A DNA stretch of 64,000 nt from Campylobacter novaezeelandiae (GTDB taxonomy: Bacteria; Campylobacterota; Campylobacteria; Campylobacterales; Campylobacteraceae): the NCBI RefSeq assembly GCF_004323845.1, contig NZ_QPGR01000003.1, positions 62,001-126,000 of the forward strand, given 5' to 3'. Below the pieces are notes generated by a model. It had not been told where the DNA came from, did no database searches, and saw only the letters and a program-made list of their open reading frames with translations. Shown piece by piece: positions 44,313-54,392 of this stretch; position 1 is the stretch's first letter; every line of letters starts with the position of its first letter. Both the position numbers and the translations under genes were made by a program.

Positions 44313-46146
44313 GAGATTATCCTATACTCATAAAGAGCTTCAAAATTTAAGTCTTAAAGAGCTTGAAGACTTAGCTTTTAATTTAAGAGAGAAAATTATA
44401 GAGGTGGTTTCAAAAAATGGAGGACATTTAAGTTCAAATTTAGGTGCTGTAGAACTTAGTATTGCAATGCATGTGGTTTTTGATCACAGTAAAGATCCTT
44501 TTATTTTTGACGTCTCTCACCAATCTTACGCTCATAAACTCTTAAGTGGAAGAGAAAATATTTTTCATACTTTACGTCAATTTAAAGGACTTAGTGGATA
44601 CACTAAACCAAATGAAGGAGATTATTTTATTGCGGGGCATTCTAGTACTTCAATTTCTTTAGCCATTGGGGCTTGTAAAGCTATAAAATTAAAAAATGAA
44701 GATCGCTTACCTGTGGTTTTAATTGGAGATGGGGCTTTAAGTGCTGGAATGGCTTATGAAGCTTTAAATGAATTGGGTGATAGAAAATATCCTTGTGTCA
44801 TTATACTAAATGATAACGAAATGAGTATTTCAAAACCAATAGGAGCTATTTCTAAGTATCTTTCTCAGGCAATGGCAACACAATTTTATCAAAAATTTAA
44901 AAAAAGAGTAGAAAAAATGCTTGATTTTTTGCCAGATGGTGCAACCTATATGGCAAAGCGTTTTGAGGAGAGTTTTAAACTAATTACACCTGGGCTTTTA
45001 TTTGAAGAATTAGGACTTGAATATATAGGTCCTATTAATGGGCATAATTTAAATGAAATTATTGCTGCTTTAAAACAAGCAAAACTTATAAAAAAACCTT
45101 GTGTTATTCATGCACAAACTATAAAAGGAAAGGGTTATTCTTTAGCTGAAGGAAGACATGCTAAATGGCATGGGGTTAGTGCTTTTAATATAAAAAATGG
45201 AGAAAGTCTTAAGAAGCAAGATAAAAAAAGTGCTACTGAAATTTTTAGTCAAAATTTATTAGAATTAGCAAATAAATATGAAAATATAGTCGGAGTTACT
45301 GCGGCTATGCCTAGCGGAACAGGACTTGATAAGCTTATAGAAAAATATCCTCAAAGATTTTGGGATGTGGCTATTGCAGAGCAACATGCTGTAACTTCCA
45401 TGGCAGCTATGGCAAAAGAAGGTTTTAAACCTTTTATAGCTATTTATAGCACTTTTTTACAGCGTGCATATGATCAAGTAATTCATGATTGTGCTATTTT
45501 AAATTTAAATGTTATTTTTGCTATGGATAGAGCAGGAATTGTTGGTGAAGATGGAGAGACTCATCAAGGAGTTTTTGATATTAATTTTTTATTACCTTTG
45601 CCAAATTTAACTCTTGTTGCACCAAGAGATGAAGCTATGATGGTAAAAATTATGGAATATGCTTATCATCATAAAGGTCCTATTGCATTTCGCTATCCTA
45701 GAGGAAGTTTTATTTTAGATAATGAATTTAAAGCATGTGAAATAAAATTGGCTAAAGCCCAATGGCTTATCGAGAGTGAAAGTGAAGTTGCTTTTTTGGG
45801 TTATGGGCAAGGCGTTGGAAAAGCTTGGAGCGTGTTAAAAAATATACAAATTAATAAAAAGAGTGCAAATTTAGTCGACTTAATTTTTATTAAACCTTTA
45901 GATGAGGAATTTCTTAAAGAGCTTGCAAAAAAAACAAAAATATGGTTTGTATTTTCAGAGAGCAATAAAATAGGCGGTGTGGGAAGTTTATTAAATACTT
46001 TTATACAAGAAAATAATTTAAACATTAAACTAATTAGTTTTGAGTATAAAGATAAATTTATAGAGCATGGAAAACTTTTTGAAATAGAGAAAGAATTAGG
46101 ACTTGATACAGACTCATTAACAAATTATGTTTTAAATTATATTTAG
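44305..46146 (+). CDS. dxs: 1-deoxy-D-xylulose-5-phosphate synthase
   Basis: This 613-residue thiamine-diphosphate enzyme starts the MEP isoprenoid pathway from pyruvate and glyceraldehyde 3-phosphate. Motifs: GGHLSSNLGAVEL, VSHQSYAHKLLSGR, the ThDP block IGDGALSAGMAYEALNE, KGYSLAE, RFWDVAIAEQHAVT, and AMDRAGIVGEDGETHQGVFD. It ends the fliF-fliG-fliH-dxs run. Confidence 0.97.
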   Translation: MSKRLSYTHKELQNLSLKELEDLAFNLREKIIEVVSKNGGHLSSNLGAVELSIAMHVVFDHSKDPFIFDVSHQSYAHKLLSGRENIFHTLRQFKGLSGYTKPNEGDYFIAGHSSTSISLAIGACKAIKLKNEDRLPVVLIGDGALSAGMAYEALNELGDRKYPCVIILNDNEMSISKPIGAISKYLSQAMATQFYQKFKKRVEKMLDFLPDGATYMAKRFEESFKLITPGLLFEELGLEYIGPINGHNLNEIIAALKQAKLIKKPCVIHAQTIKGKGYSLAEGRHAKWHGVSAFNIKNGESLKKQDKKSATEIFSQNLLELANKYENIVGVTAAMPSGTGLDKLIEKYPQRFWDVAIAEQHAVTSMAAMAKEGFKPFIAIYSTFLQRAYDQVIHDCAILNLNVIFAMDRAGIVGEDGETHQGVFDINFLLPLPNLTLVAPRDEAMMVKIMEYAYHHKGPIAFRYPRGSFILDNEFKACEIKLAKAQWLIESESEVAFLGYGQGVGKAWSVLKNIQINKKSANLVDLIFIKPLDEEFLKELAKKTKIWFVFSESNKIGGVGSLLNTFIQENNLNIKLISFEYKDKFIEHGKLFEIEKELGLDTDSLTNYVLNYI

Positions 46147-46206
46147 TTTATTATTTAATAAAAAATATTATTTAATAAATATAAACTTGTTTTAATTATT
46201 TTATTA

Positions 46207-46212
46207 TATAAT
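46207..46212 (+). promoter_or_regulatory. Likely -10 box of perR
   Basis: TATAAT lies 31 bp ahead of the perR ATG. PerR of C. jejuni is known to repress itself; AT-rich repeats around the box could hold the operator, but no clear one was picked out. Confidence 0.5.
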
Positions 46213-46243
46213 TTTTATTTGTAAATTTTTAGAGGTGGAGATT

Positions 46244-46654
46244 ATGGAATTGTTAGAAATGTTAAAAAAACATGAACTTAAAGCAACACCACAAAGACTT
46301 TGTGTCTTAAAAATTTTAAAACGTCATGAACATCCAAATATAGAAGAACTTTATGCAGAGATTAAAAAAGAATATCCATCTATTTCTTTGGCAACTGTTT
46401 ATAAGAATTTAAATACTTTGCAAGAACAAGGTTTAGTGGTTGAAATCAATGTAGCTAATCAAAAAACTTGTTATGATATCTATGAGGAAGAGCATATTCA
46501 TATCATATGTTCTAAATGTGGCAGTATAGAAGATTTAAATTTTAAAGATTCAAATCTTAAAGAGTATCAAGAACATTTAGAAAAAAAACTTGGTAATATT
46601 ATAAATCATTTAGCAATTTGTGCGTATGTAGATGGTTGCAAAAAATGTTTTTAG
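46244..46654 (+). CDS. perR: Peroxide stress regulator PerR (Fur family)
   Basis: This 136-residue Fur-family repressor has a winged helix (LKATPQRLCVLKIL, YPSISLATVYKNLNTL), regulatory-metal ligands around HIHIICSKCGSIEDL, and a structural zinc site with the Cys pairs CSKC and CKKC. It senses H2O2 with iron and represses katA, ahpC and itself in C. jejuni. ATG 46244 sits 4 nt after AGGTGGAG; an in-frame GTG at 46235 lies inside that site. The sensing His residues are at the DNA-binding and dimer domains as in the family. Confidence 0.95.
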   Translation: MELLEMLKKHELKATPQRLCVLKILKRHEHPNIEELYAEIKKEYPSISLATVYKNLNTLQEQGLVVEINVANQKTCYDIYEEEHIHIICSKCGSIEDLNFKDSNLKEYQEHLEKKLGNIINHLAICAYVDGCKKCF

Positions 46655-46656
46655 AT

Positions 46657-46685
46657 AAATTGAAATTGTTAAACAGTTTCAATTT
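46657..46685 (+). terminator. Terminator after perR
   Basis: A 12-bp stem (46657-46668 / 46674-46685, one G-T pair, 5-nt loop) lies 3 bp past the stop. Confidence 0.65.
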
Positions 46686-46845
46686 ATTATTAAAATTTAG
46701 ATTCTAAAAATCCTAAAAATACTTGTATAATTTTAATTGATTTATTGTAATATCTTGCGAAATAAACTTTCCATTTGAGCGAAAGATTAAAATATGTTGT
46801 AGAAATAAAAATAAACTAATTTAAAAAGTGCTAAAATTTTTTAAT

Positions 46846-46851
46846 TATAAT
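46846..46851 (+). promoter_or_regulatory. Likely -10 box of ubiE-xseA-serC
   Basis: TATAAT after a TTTTTTAAT run, 44 bp ahead of ubiE. The rest of the 241-bp gap from perR has no gene that I can support. Confidence 0.5.
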
Positions 46852-46895
46852 AATTTATTTAAGTATTCTATATGATAAATCAATAGAGGGATAAA

Positions 46896-47600
46896 ATGCA
46901 AAAGCAAGAAAAAATTGTTCAAATGTTTAATGAAATTGCTCCTAGCTACGACAAAGCAAATAGAATTTTAAGTTTTGGAATTGATATAACTTGGCGTAAA
47001 AGGGCTTGTAATTATGTTTTAAAAAACTATGATAAAACAGATTTAAATATTATTGATGTTGCTTGTGGAACTGCTGATATGATTAATATTTGGCAACAAG
47101 AGGCTTTAAAACTTGATAAAAAAATTTCAAAAATTATAGGCATCGATCCTAGTGAAGGTATGTTAAAGATTGCAAAAGAAAAATACAAAAAAGTTACATT
47201 TATAAAAGCTTTTGCACAGGATTTGCCTTTAGAGAATGAAAGTGCTGATATTATGAGCATAAGTTATGGACTTAGAAATGTTGTTGAAAGGAAAAAGGCT
47301 TTAAAAGAATTTTTTAGGGTTCTTAAAAAAGATGGCTTACTTTTAATCTTAGAATTTAGCAAACAGGAAAAGAAAGGGTTTTTATCTTTTTTTAGAGATT
47401 TTTATCTTAAAAATATTTTACCTATTTTAGGAGGTTTTTTAAGCAAAAATAAAAGTGCTTATGAGTATTTGCCTAATTCAATTGATCATTTTCTAAGCGA
47501 ACAAGAATTAGCTAAAGAATTGCAAGAAATAGGTTTTAAAATAGTAAAAATTAATAATTTTAGTTTTGGTATCAGCTCTATGTTTGTGGCAAAAAAATGA
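46896..47600 (+). CDS. ubiE: Demethylmenaquinone C-methyltransferase
   Basis: This 234-residue SAM-dependent methyltransferase has VQMFNEIAPSYDKANRILSFGID, SAM motif IIDVACGTADM near residue 52, and AFAQDLPLENESADIMSISYGLRNV. It adds the ring methyl in menaquinone, the respiratory quinone of Campylobacter. It overlaps xseA by 4 nt. Confidence 0.94.
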   Translation: MQKQEKIVQMFNEIAPSYDKANRILSFGIDITWRKRACNYVLKNYDKTDLNIIDVACGTADMINIWQQEALKLDKKISKIIGIDPSEGMLKIAKEKYKKVTFIKAFAQDLPLENESADIMSISYGLRNVVERKKALKEFFRVLKKDGLLLILEFSKQEKKGFLSFFRDFYLKNILPILGGFLSKNKSAYEYLPNSIDHFLSEQELAKELQEIGFKIVKINNFSFGISSMFVAKK

Positions 47601-48760
47601 CTGTAAGCGAACTTAATATAAAGGCTAAAGCTTTACTTGAAACTCATTTTGAAAATATTATTTTAAATGGAGAGCTATCAAAAATCACTATCCATTCTTC
47701 AGGGCATTGGTATTTTGAGCTTAAGGATGAAAATTCAAGTATTTCTTGTGTGATTTTTAAATGGGAAAATTTAAAATTAAATTTTATTCCTAAAGTAGGA
47801 GATTTTTTAGAGCTTATTGGAAGTCTTAGTTTATACTCTCAGAGCGGACGTTATCAATTTATTGCTAATACTATAAAAAAAATGGGTTTTGGAGATTTAG
47901 AAGGGCAATTTTTAGCTTTAAAGGAACGCTTAGATAAAGAAGGTTTATTTGACATAAAATATAAAAAACAATTACCTAAATTTCCTTTAAAAATAGGTAT
48001 TATAAGTTCTTTTACTTCAGCAGCTTTAGAAGATATGTTAAAAATAATAGAACAAAAATCATATTTTTTAGCAAAAATTTATGTTTTTAATGCTTTAACT
48101 CAAGGAAATTTAGCCCCGTCTTCTTTAATAAATGCTTTGAAAAAAGCAGATGTAAAAGGACTTGATGTTTTAATTATTGCAAGAGGTGGAGGTAGTAGAG
48201 AAGATCTTTTTTGTTTTAATGATGAAAATTTAGCCAGAGAAATTTTTAAAGCAAAAACACCTATTATTTCAGCTATTGGACATGAGATTGATTATGTAAT
48301 CAGTGATTTTGTAGCAGATCTTAGGGCACCAACACCTAGTGCAGCTATAGATTTACTCATTCCATCAAGAATGGATTTAGAGCAAGATTTAGATTTTAAA
48401 ACTCAGCAATTAAAAATTATTTTACAAACTAAATTTAAAAATTTAGAATTAGAACTTTTAAATTTAGAAAAAATATTAAAAGCTAATTCTTTAAATGTTT
48501 TAATTTCTCAAAAAATTGATCAAAGCAATCATCTAAAACAACAATTATTTTTTTCCATAAAAAATAAATTAAATATTGCTTATTTAAATTTAGAAAAAGC
48601 AGAAAATGCCTATAAACAACACGAATCTTTTTTTCAAAAAAGTAAAAATTTAGTCAATATTGAAAAAGATGGCAAGATAGTAAATTTAAAAGACTTAAAG
48701 CAAAATGATAAAATAATTTTAAATTCACAAGATGATAGAAAACAAGCACAAGTTTTATAA
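47597..48760 (+). CDS. xseA: Exodeoxyribonuclease VII large subunit
   Basis: This 387-residue protein has an N-terminal OB-fold ([27 protein letters not shown], residues about 1-95), the catalytic region ([64 protein letters not shown]) and a C-terminal coiled coil. It digests single-stranded DNA with XseB. It is somewhat shorter than the E. coli protein (456). serC follows after 10 bp. Confidence 0.95.
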   Translation: MTVSELNIKAKALLETHFENIILNGELSKITIHSSGHWYFELKDENSSISCVIFKWENLKLNFIPKVGDFLELIGSLSLYSQSGRYQFIANTIKKMGFGDLEGQFLALKERLDKEGLFDIKYKKQLPKFPLKIGIISSFTSAALEDMLKIIEQKSYFLAKIYVFNALTQGNLAPSSLINALKKADVKGLDVLIIARGGGSREDLFCFNDENLAREIFKAKTPIISAIGHEIDYVISDFVADLRAPTPSAAIDLLIPSRMDLEQDLDFKTQQLKIILQTKFKNLELELLNLEKILKANSLNVLISQKIDQSNHLKQQLFFSIKNKLNIAYLNLEKAENAYKQHESFFQKSKNLVNIEKDGKIVNLKDLKQNDKIILNSQDDRKQAQVL

Positions 48761-48770
48761 AGGAAAAAAT

Positions 48771-49844
48771 ATGAGAAAAATTAATTTTAGTGCAGGACCT
48801 TCAACTTTACCTTTAGAAGTTTTAAAAGAGGCAAATGAAAATTTACTTGATTATAAGGGACTTGGTTTTTCTATTATGGAGTTTAGTCATAGAAGTAGCG
48901 TTTTTGAAGAGATTCATTTTGATGCTATGAAAATGGCTAAAGAACTTTATAATTTAGATGATAATTATGAAGTTTTATTTTTGCATGGAGGTGCTAGTTT
49001 ACAATTTGCTATGATTCCTATGAATTTATATTTAGGCGGAGTTTGTGAGTATGCAAATACTGGAATTTGGACTCAAAAAGCTATTAATGAGGCTAGAATT
49101 TTGGGAGTCAATCTTAAAATTGTTGCTTCAAGTAAAGAAGAAAATTTTTCTTATATACCAAAAATAAACTTTAGTGATAATGCTGATTATGCCTATATAT
49201 GTTCAAACAATACTATTTATGGAACACAATATAAAGAATATCCAAAGACTAAGAGTCCTTTGATTGTTGATGCTTCGAGTGATTTTTTTTCTAAAAAAGT
49301 AGATTTTTCTAATATCGCTCTTTTTTATGGAGGAACTCAAAAGAATGCCGGAATTTCAGGCTTATCTTGTGTTTTTATTCGTAAAGATATGTTAGAAAGA
49401 AGTAAAAATAAAATCTTACCGAGTATGTTAAAATATAGTATCCATTCAGAATATAATTCATTATTTAATACTCCTTGTAATTTTGCTATTTATATTTTTA
49501 ATCTTGAAATGCAATGGCTTTTAAAGCAAGGAGGTCTTGATGTGGTTTATGAAAAAAATTTAGAAAAAGCAAATCTTTTATATAAGGCTATAGATGAAAG
49601 TGAAGGTTTTTACAAAGGCTATGCGCAAAATAAAGATAGATCTTTAATGAATGTAAGTTTTAATATAAAAGATGAGAATTTGCTTCCTATTTTTTTAAAA
49701 GAAGCAGAACAAAATGATCTTTTAGGACTTAAAGGACATAAACTTTTGGGCGGAATTCGTGCAAGTATTTATAATGCTATAACTTTAGAGCAGGTAAAAA
49801 CTTTATGTGATTTTATGAAAGAATTTGCTAAAAAATATAATTAA
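48771..49844 (+). CDS. serC: Phosphoserine aminotransferase
   Basis: This 357-residue class V PLP aminotransferase converts 3-phosphohydroxypyruvate to phosphoserine for serine, and acts in pyridoxal synthesis. Motifs: [26 protein letters not shown] block, [17 protein letters not shown], the PLP Lys in [12 protein letters not shown] near residue 190, and [21 protein letters not shown] 48771 with AAAGGAAAA is preferred over an in-frame ATG at 48732 inside xseA. serB, the next enzyme, is not at its usual cheW-tal position. Confidence 0.95.
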   Translation: MRKINFSAGPSTLPLEVLKEANENLLDYKGLGFSIMEFSHRSSVFEEIHFDAMKMAKELYNLDDNYEVLFLHGGASLQFAMIPMNLYLGGVCEYANTGIWTQKAINEARILGVNLKIVASSKEENFSYIPKINFSDNADYAYICSNNTIYGTQYKEYPKTKSPLIVDASSDFFSKKVDFSNIALFYGGTQKNAGISGLSCVFIRKDMLERSKNKILPSMLKYSIHSEYNSLFNTPCNFAIYIFNLEMQWLLKQGGLDVVYEKNLEKANLLYKAIDESEGFYKGYAQNKDRSLMNVSFNIKDENLLPIFLKEAEQNDLLGLKGHKLLGGIRASIYNAITLEQVKTLCDFMKEFAKKYN

Positions 49845-49918
49845 TTATTTTTTATTTTCTAATATAAAATAGATGCTTAAAAATAATAAATAATTAAATT
49901 CTTATTTTAGGATAAAAT

Positions 49919-50888
49919 ATGAATACCATATAATTCAAGTTTAAGCATTTTTGGAATAAGCACAACAAATAATTGGAATTTCGGCGATAAAAATACCGCT
50001 CAAATTCCAAATGATAAAAACAAGTCAAATGTTGCAAATTTAGATAAACTTCTAAAATCTTACAAAGATTATTATGATGAACTTACAAAAGAAATTCCTA
50101 TCGCTAAAGGCTCTATACAAGATCAGATTTTAAAGCAAAAAATAAAGTTTCAGTGCATTGGTTGGATGAAGACTTACAAAAAGGATATGTAAAAATTTAT
50201 CACACAAGTATGAGTGTAGAAGAATTTAAACAAAAATGGTTAGATCTTCAAGCCAAACACGAAGCTAGATTTGGCGAAATTGCAGAGAAAAGCAGAAAGA
50301 TATTCAACAAGAAATGCAAACTGCACAAGAGCAATATAACAACCAAAAAGAACAAGAAACAAAAACTTTTTTAAACCTATACAAGCAGAAAGTAAAAGCG
50401 AAACTTACAAAGATGAAGTAAAAACAAATTTTTGGCAACAATTTTTAAAAGTTCAACAAGAAAATAGAATGGATGTTTTAGAAATCTTAGAAATGTTAAA
50501 TAAACAAGGCTTAGATTTAAAGCTTAAGAATTATTTTTTCTATCAAGCCTTTTAATATCCTTGTATTTTTTTAGAATTTTAACCATTTGGTTACCAAGAA
50601 AAAAATTTAAGTCTTATCCTTTGCTTTTTATGACATGCTTCCCCGTCCTTTATAAATCGGGAGTTTCTAGTATCAACAAATCTAGCCTACTTTTGTAGGT
50701 CTTATGAATTCTTCTCCAAGAGTTGATACTTTAGCTTTGTAAAATGAAACATACAAAGAAGATAATACAAGAAATAGACTTTAAAAAAGGCTCTAGAAGC
50801 TAAATTTGGCACAAGTAAAGAATTAGAACTTCTTAGTATGGAATTTAATAATGATGCAAAAGAATTTATTAATAAAATTCTTTCTTAA
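49919..50888 (+). pseudogene. Decayed gene of unknown function, frameshifted and split by an IS605-type remnant
   Basis: Fragments of one protein appear in different frames: SSLSIFGISTTNNWNFGDKN (49935 on), then SVHWLDEDLQKGYVKIYHTS and EEFKQKWLDLQAKHEARF (50145-50280), then KDIQQEMQTAQEQYNNQKEQ, then WQQFLKVQQENRMDVLEILE to a TAA at 50553-50555. After an IS-like remnant the tail ALEAKFGTSKELELLSMEF runs to TAA 50886-50888. At least three frameshifts are seen plus a stop four codons after the ATG. I do not recognise the family with certainty. The ancestral protein was Lys/Gln-rich and probably a large coiled-coil type. A ridA-like gene that I recall between serC and fabH is missing. Confidence 0.75.
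50632..50745 (-). mobile_element. IS200/IS605-family right-end remnant with TnpB C-terminal codons
   Basis: On the minus strand, about 19 codons (YKAKVSTLGEEFIRPTKVG, then stop TAG) look like the end of an IS605-type TnpB. They are followed by a subterminal degenerate hairpin (CCCG ... CGGGG) and GCATGTCA, typical of the element's right end. The rest of the element is absent. The 3' end of tnpB also encodes the guide-RNA scaffold in intact elements; here it is a fossil. Confidence 0.55.
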
Positions 50889-50926
50889 GGTGATTTATTT
50901 AGAATTAAAAATGTGGATATAGAGGT

Positions 50927-51922
50927 TTAAGAAAAATTTTCTCCGCCGAATTTAAGTAAAGCAGAACCCCAAGTAAAACCCCCACCAAAAGCATCAAGAA
51001 GTATTAAATTTCCTTTTTTAAGACGTCCTTCTTCATAAGCATCGTTCATAGCCATAGGTATCGAAGCGGCTGAAGTATTGCCGTATTTTTGCACACATAC
51101 AACACATTTATGATCTTCTAAATTTAATTTTTCTTGTACAGCTTTAATAATGCGTAAATTTGCCTGATGCGGTATAAAAAGATCAATATTACTTGCTTTT
51201 AGATTATTTTTTTTTAAAATTTCTATAACATCATTGCTTAAAGTGTTAACAGCTATTTTAAAAACTTCGTTTCCTTTCATACTCATACAAAGTGGAGTGC
51301 TTATACTGGATTTTTGCGAACGTTTAGTCATTAAAAGATCCCCATAGTCCCCATTACTTGCAGTATGAACATCAATAATAGGATTATCAGAATTAAGACT
51401 TATAATGCCAGCTCCAGCTCCATCTCCAAATAAAATACAAATACTTCTATCATTATAATCAATAATAGAACTTGTTTTTTCTGCTCCTATGATCAAAACA
51501 TTCTTTTTGCTACCACTTTCAACCATAGCTTTTGCAAGTTCAAGTAAATAAATGAATCCTGTGCAAGCAGCTGAAATATCAAAAGCCGTTATATTTTTAA
51601 GCCCTAGGTTTGAAGCTATTTTGCAAGCAGTTGAAGGCATAGCAAAATAGTCAGGACTCAGAGTTGCTACTAAAATTGCATCAATATCATCAGGATTTAA
51701 ATTTGCTCTTTTTATAGCTTTTAATGCTGCTTTTGTTCCAAGATCACTTGTTTGCTCGTTATCATTGGCAATACGCCTTTCTTTAATACCTGTGCGTCTT
51801 GTTATCCACTCATCTGAAGTGTCAACAATTTTTTCAAGATCAAAGTTACTTAAAACTTTTTCTGGCACATAAGCTGCTATACTACGTAAAGATGCTTTTT
51901 TAACTATATTTTGAGAGTTCAT
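50927..51922 (-). CDS. fabH: 3-oxoacyl-ACP synthase III
   Basis: This 331-residue thiolase-fold enzyme starts fatty-acid synthesis by joining acetyl-CoA with malonyl-ACP. Active-site Cys is in [16 protein letters not shown] (near residue 120). [30 protein letters not shown] (His) and [12 protein letters not shown] (Asn) complete the triad. It overlaps plsX by 23 nt at its start. The stop converges on the decayed region. Confidence 0.97.
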   Translation of the reverse strand: MNSQNIVKKASLRSIAAYVPEKVLSNFDLEKIVDTSDEWITRRTGIKERRIANDNEQTSDLGTKAALKAIKRANLNPDDIDAILVATLSPDYFAMPSTACKIASNLGLKNITAFDISAACTGFIYLLELAKAMVESGSKKNVLIIGAEKTSSIIDYNDRSICILFGDGAGAGIISLNSDNPIIDVHTASNGDYGDLLMTKRSQKSSISTPLCMSMKGNEVFKIAVNTLSNDVIEILKKNNLKASNIDLFIPHQANLRIIKAVQEKLNLEDHKCVVCVQKYGNTSAASIPMAMNDAYEEGRLKKGNLILLDAFGGGFTWGSALLKFGGENFS

Positions 51923-52883
51923 TTTCTATAACTTGATTAATATTTGATTCGCTAAACTTAATAGCTTGAAAAATCGCATTTTTAATTGCCCTAGAGTCAC
52001 TTTTTCCATGACTTATAATAACACAATCATTAATACCTAGCAAAGGCGCACCACCATATTCTTGCCAGTCAATACGCTTTTTAAGTTTATAAAAAGAGTT
52101 TTTAAGCAATAAAGCTCCTAACTTTGAAATAAGTGATTTTTTAATTTCTGATTTTAATATTTGAAATATGGCTGTTGCAACACCTTCACAGGATTTAAGA
52201 ATAATATTTCCATTAAAACCATCACAAACTAAAACATCAATGCTTCCATTGAAAATATCTCTACCTTCAGCATTTCCAATAAAATTTGGAATTTTTTTCA
52301 TAATTTGATGAGCTTCTTTAGTGAGCTCATTTCCCTTGCTTTCTTCCTCTCCATTGGAGAGAAGTGCAATTTTTGGTTTTTGAATATTCATAATTTCTTT
52401 AGCATAAATTTCACCCATAATTGCAAATTGAAATAAATTCTCAACTTTACAATCGGTATTTGCACCAACATCTAAAATTAAAGTATTTGTTTTAATATTC
52501 GGCATTAAAGTTGCAATAGCAGGCCTTGAAATATTTTTAAGTCTTCCAAGTTTTAAAGTCGCTAAAGACATAGTTGCACCACTATGTCCTGCTGAAACAA
52601 CTGCTTTTGCTTTGCCTTCTTTTACAAGTTCTATAGCTTTATAAATAGTTGTCTCTTTTCGTTTTAAAACCTCTGTTGCACTTTCTTCCATAGAGAAAAT
52701 TTCGTTTGCCTCTTCATATCGAATATATTTTTCTAAATGTTGCGGAATTAAAGGTTTTAAAATTTCAGACTGACCTACTAAAATTGCATTAAAAGGCTTT
52801 ATACTTAAAGCTTGTATTACACCTTCAACAATAGGTTTTTCTCCAAAATCGCCACCCATTGCATCAATTGCAATGTTTATCAT
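51900..52883 (-). CDS. plsX: Phosphate acyltransferase PlsX
   Basis: This 327-residue enzyme makes acyl-phosphate from acyl-ACP for phospholipid synthesis. It begins [20 protein letters not shown], with [30 protein letters not shown] and [14 protein letters not shown]. It lies in the conserved rpmF-plsX-fabH order, 5 bp from rpmF. Confidence 0.97.
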   Translation of the reverse strand: MINIAIDAMGGDFGEKPIVEGVIQALSIKPFNAILVGQSEILKPLIPQHLEKYIRYEEANEIFSMEESATEVLKRKETTIYKAIELVKEGKAKAVVSAGHSGATMSLATLKLGRLKNISRPAIATLMPNIKTNTLILDVGANTDCKVENLFQFAIMGEIYAKEIMNIQKPKIALLSNGEEESKGNELTKEAHQIMKKIPNFIGNAEGRDIFNGSIDVLVCDGFNGNIILKSCEGVATAIFQILKSEIKKSLISKLGALLLKNSFYKLKKRIDWQEYGGAPLLGINDCVIISHGKSDSRAIKNAIFQAIKFSESNINQVIENELSKYS

Positions 52884-52888
52884 AAATT

Positions 52889-53035
52889 TTAGTATTCCTT
52901 AGTTACTGGATTAACACGATGAGGCATTTTATAACTTCCATCTTTATCTTTAATAGGCATTGGAAGAGTCACTTTATAATGTGTTCTACGTTTTGCTGCA
53001 CGTGTTTTACTTACTCGTCTTTTAGGTACTGCCAT
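52889..53035 (-). CDS. rpmF: 50S ribosomal protein L32
   Basis: A 48-residue gene: it starts [19 protein letters not shown], has the basic L32 N-terminus and ends [21 protein letters not shown] precedes the ATG on the minus strand. L32 is a zinc-ribbon protein in many bacteria, but here it lacks Cys, as in other Campylobacter. It is preceded by a DUF177 gene, the usual partner, and followed by plsX. Confidence 0.95.
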   Translation of the reverse strand: MAVPKRRVSKTRAAKRRTHYKVTLPMPIKDKDGSYKMPHRVNPVTKEY

Positions 53036-53047
53036 TTTTTCTCCTTT

Positions 53048-53401
53048 TTAAATTTTACATTTATCGCAATAAAAATAATCACTAAAATATGTTTCAACTT
53101 CCCCAATTGCAATTTCTATAAGATCAATTTGAGAATCAAAAAATTCGATAGTATTACTAAGCTCATTTTCAGAATCTTTAAAAATACCATCACTTGCAAA
53201 TAGTTCTAATTTTTCATTAATGGAGAATTCAGCCTCTTCTCCACAGCTATCACAAGGCTTATAAATAAAGCCTTTTATTATAGCATTAATTTTAACTATT
53301 TTCGCATTAATTTTAACCATATCTCCTTCAAAAACTATATTTTCAAGATTGAGTTTAAAAGGATAGGGTGTTGTATGAATTTTAGAAAAATGAATTTTCA
53401 T
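53048..53401 (-). CDS. DUF177 (YceD-like) protein upstream of rpmF
   Basis: This 117-residue acidic protein has the DUF177 pattern with CDSCGEEA (Cys pair, about residues 50-53) and a C-terminal CDKC pair, suggesting a zinc site. YceD-type proteins are involved in 23S rRNA handling and ribosome assembly in other bacteria and are nearly always next to rpmF. It overlaps ndk by 4 nt. Confidence 0.82.
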   Translation of the reverse strand: MKIHFSKIHTTPYPFKLNLENIVFEGDMVKINAKIVKINAIIKGFIYKPCDSCGEEAEFSINEKLELFASDGIFKDSENELSNTIEFFDSQIDLIEIAIGEVETYFSDYFYCDKCKI

Positions 53402-53817
53402 TTATATATTTCATCAGTTTTAAAGAAAAAGTTAATTTCAATTTCTGCATTTTCTAGACTATCGCTTCCGTGTACAGCATTTGCGTCAATGTTTTCAGCA
53501 AAATCAGCTCTTATAGTTCCAGCTTTAGCTTCTTTTGGATTGGTTGCACCCATTAATTCTCTATTTTTAAATACAGCATCTTCTCCTTCTAAAACAGAGA
53601 CAACCACAGGCCCACTAATCATAAATTTAACTAAATCTTCAAAGAAAGGTTTATCTTTATGAATTTGGTAAAATTCTTCGGCTTGGTTTTGATTTAATTG
53701 AATTTTTTTCATTGCAACGATTTTCAATCCATTGCTTTCAAAACGATCAAGAATTTTACCTATTACATTTTTTTTAACAGCATCAGGTTTAATAATTGAT
53801 AAAGTTTTTTGAATCAA
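53398..53817 (-). CDS. ndk: Nucleoside diphosphate kinase
   Basis: This NDK of about 139 residues transfers the terminal phosphate between nucleotides. It has [54 protein letters not shown] and the active-site His in NAVHGSDS. I choose TTG at 53817, which has GGAG 7-8 nt upstream. An in-frame ATG at 53829 lacks a ribosome-binding site and would add four residues that family members lack. It is the first gene of the ndk-DUF177-rpmF-plsX-fabH run. Confidence 0.93.
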   Translation of the reverse strand: MIQKTLSIIKPDAVKKNVIGKILDRFESNGLKIVAMKKIQLNQNQAEEFYQIHKDKPFFEDLVKFMISGPVVVSVLEGEDAVFKNRELMGATNPKEAKAGTIRADFAENIDANAVHGSDSLENAEIEINFFFKTDEIYK

Positions 53818-53910
53818 AGTATTCTCCATAATTTATTTTAAAAAACTATGATTATACTTAAATTATACTTAAAATTTTATTTAATTAATCTTTATCAATA
53901 TTTTTAGTTT

Positions 53911-54195
53911 TTAAGCAAATACAGGAGTGCTTCCATCTCTCATATCTGCACCAATTTCATTACGACTTGGTTGTCCTTCTTGAATATCACTCCAAACTAT
54001 ACAACCATCTGTAGGGCAAGCACTTGCACATGCTGGTTGATCATTGTATCCTACGCACTCAACGCATTTGTTTGCATATACATAATAACTATCTTCATTA
54101 TTAGGATTACTTGCATCATCTACTATTGCTGAAACCGGACACTCATCTATACAAGAACCACATGCAATACAAATATCTGTAATTTTTACTGCCAT
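53911..54195 (-). CDS. fdxA: Ferredoxin, 2[4Fe-4S] type
   Basis: This 94-residue protein has CIACGSCIDECPV and the second set CVECVGYNDQPACASACPTD, with the expanded spacing typical of the Epsilonproteobacterial FdxA. It carries electrons at low potential, for example from pyruvate oxidoreductase. It is divergent from ahpC. In C. jejuni the fdxA-ahpC pair is known for opposite iron responses. TAGAAT at 54228-54233 on the minus strand may be the -10 box. Confidence 0.93.
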   Translation of the reverse strand: MAVKITDICIACGSCIDECPVSAIVDDASNPNNEDSYYVYANKCVECVGYNDQPACASACPTDGCIVWSDIQEGQPSRNEIGADMRDGSTPVFA

Positions 54196-54349
54196 TTTTT
54201 CTCCTTATATTAAATTAATATTTTAGAATTCTATCATACTATTCTTAAAAACTTATTTTTTTGATAATCAAAATTTATCTTTATTGATAATATTTATTAA
54301 AAATCAATAATATAATATCTATTTCAATAATATTTAAAGATTTAAACGA

Positions 54350-54355
54350 TATAAT
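54350..54355 (+). promoter_or_regulatory. Likely -10 box of ahpC
   Basis: TATAAT 37 bp ahead of the ahpC ATG. The 197-bp divergent region holds several TGATAAT / ATCAATAA repeats that look like Fur/PerR-type operators; ahpC is PerR-repressed in C. jejuni. Confidence 0.55.
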
Positions 54356-54392
54356 TTAGTTATCAATAAAATTTATTATTTAGGAGATAAAA

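Noticed and set aside
50153..50374. 73-codon frame as a separate gene
   Set aside because: It is one fragment of the frameshifted pseudogene; its start is internal.
52919..53203. Plus-strand frame over rpmF
   Set aside because: It is the reverse of the real L32 gene and DUF177.
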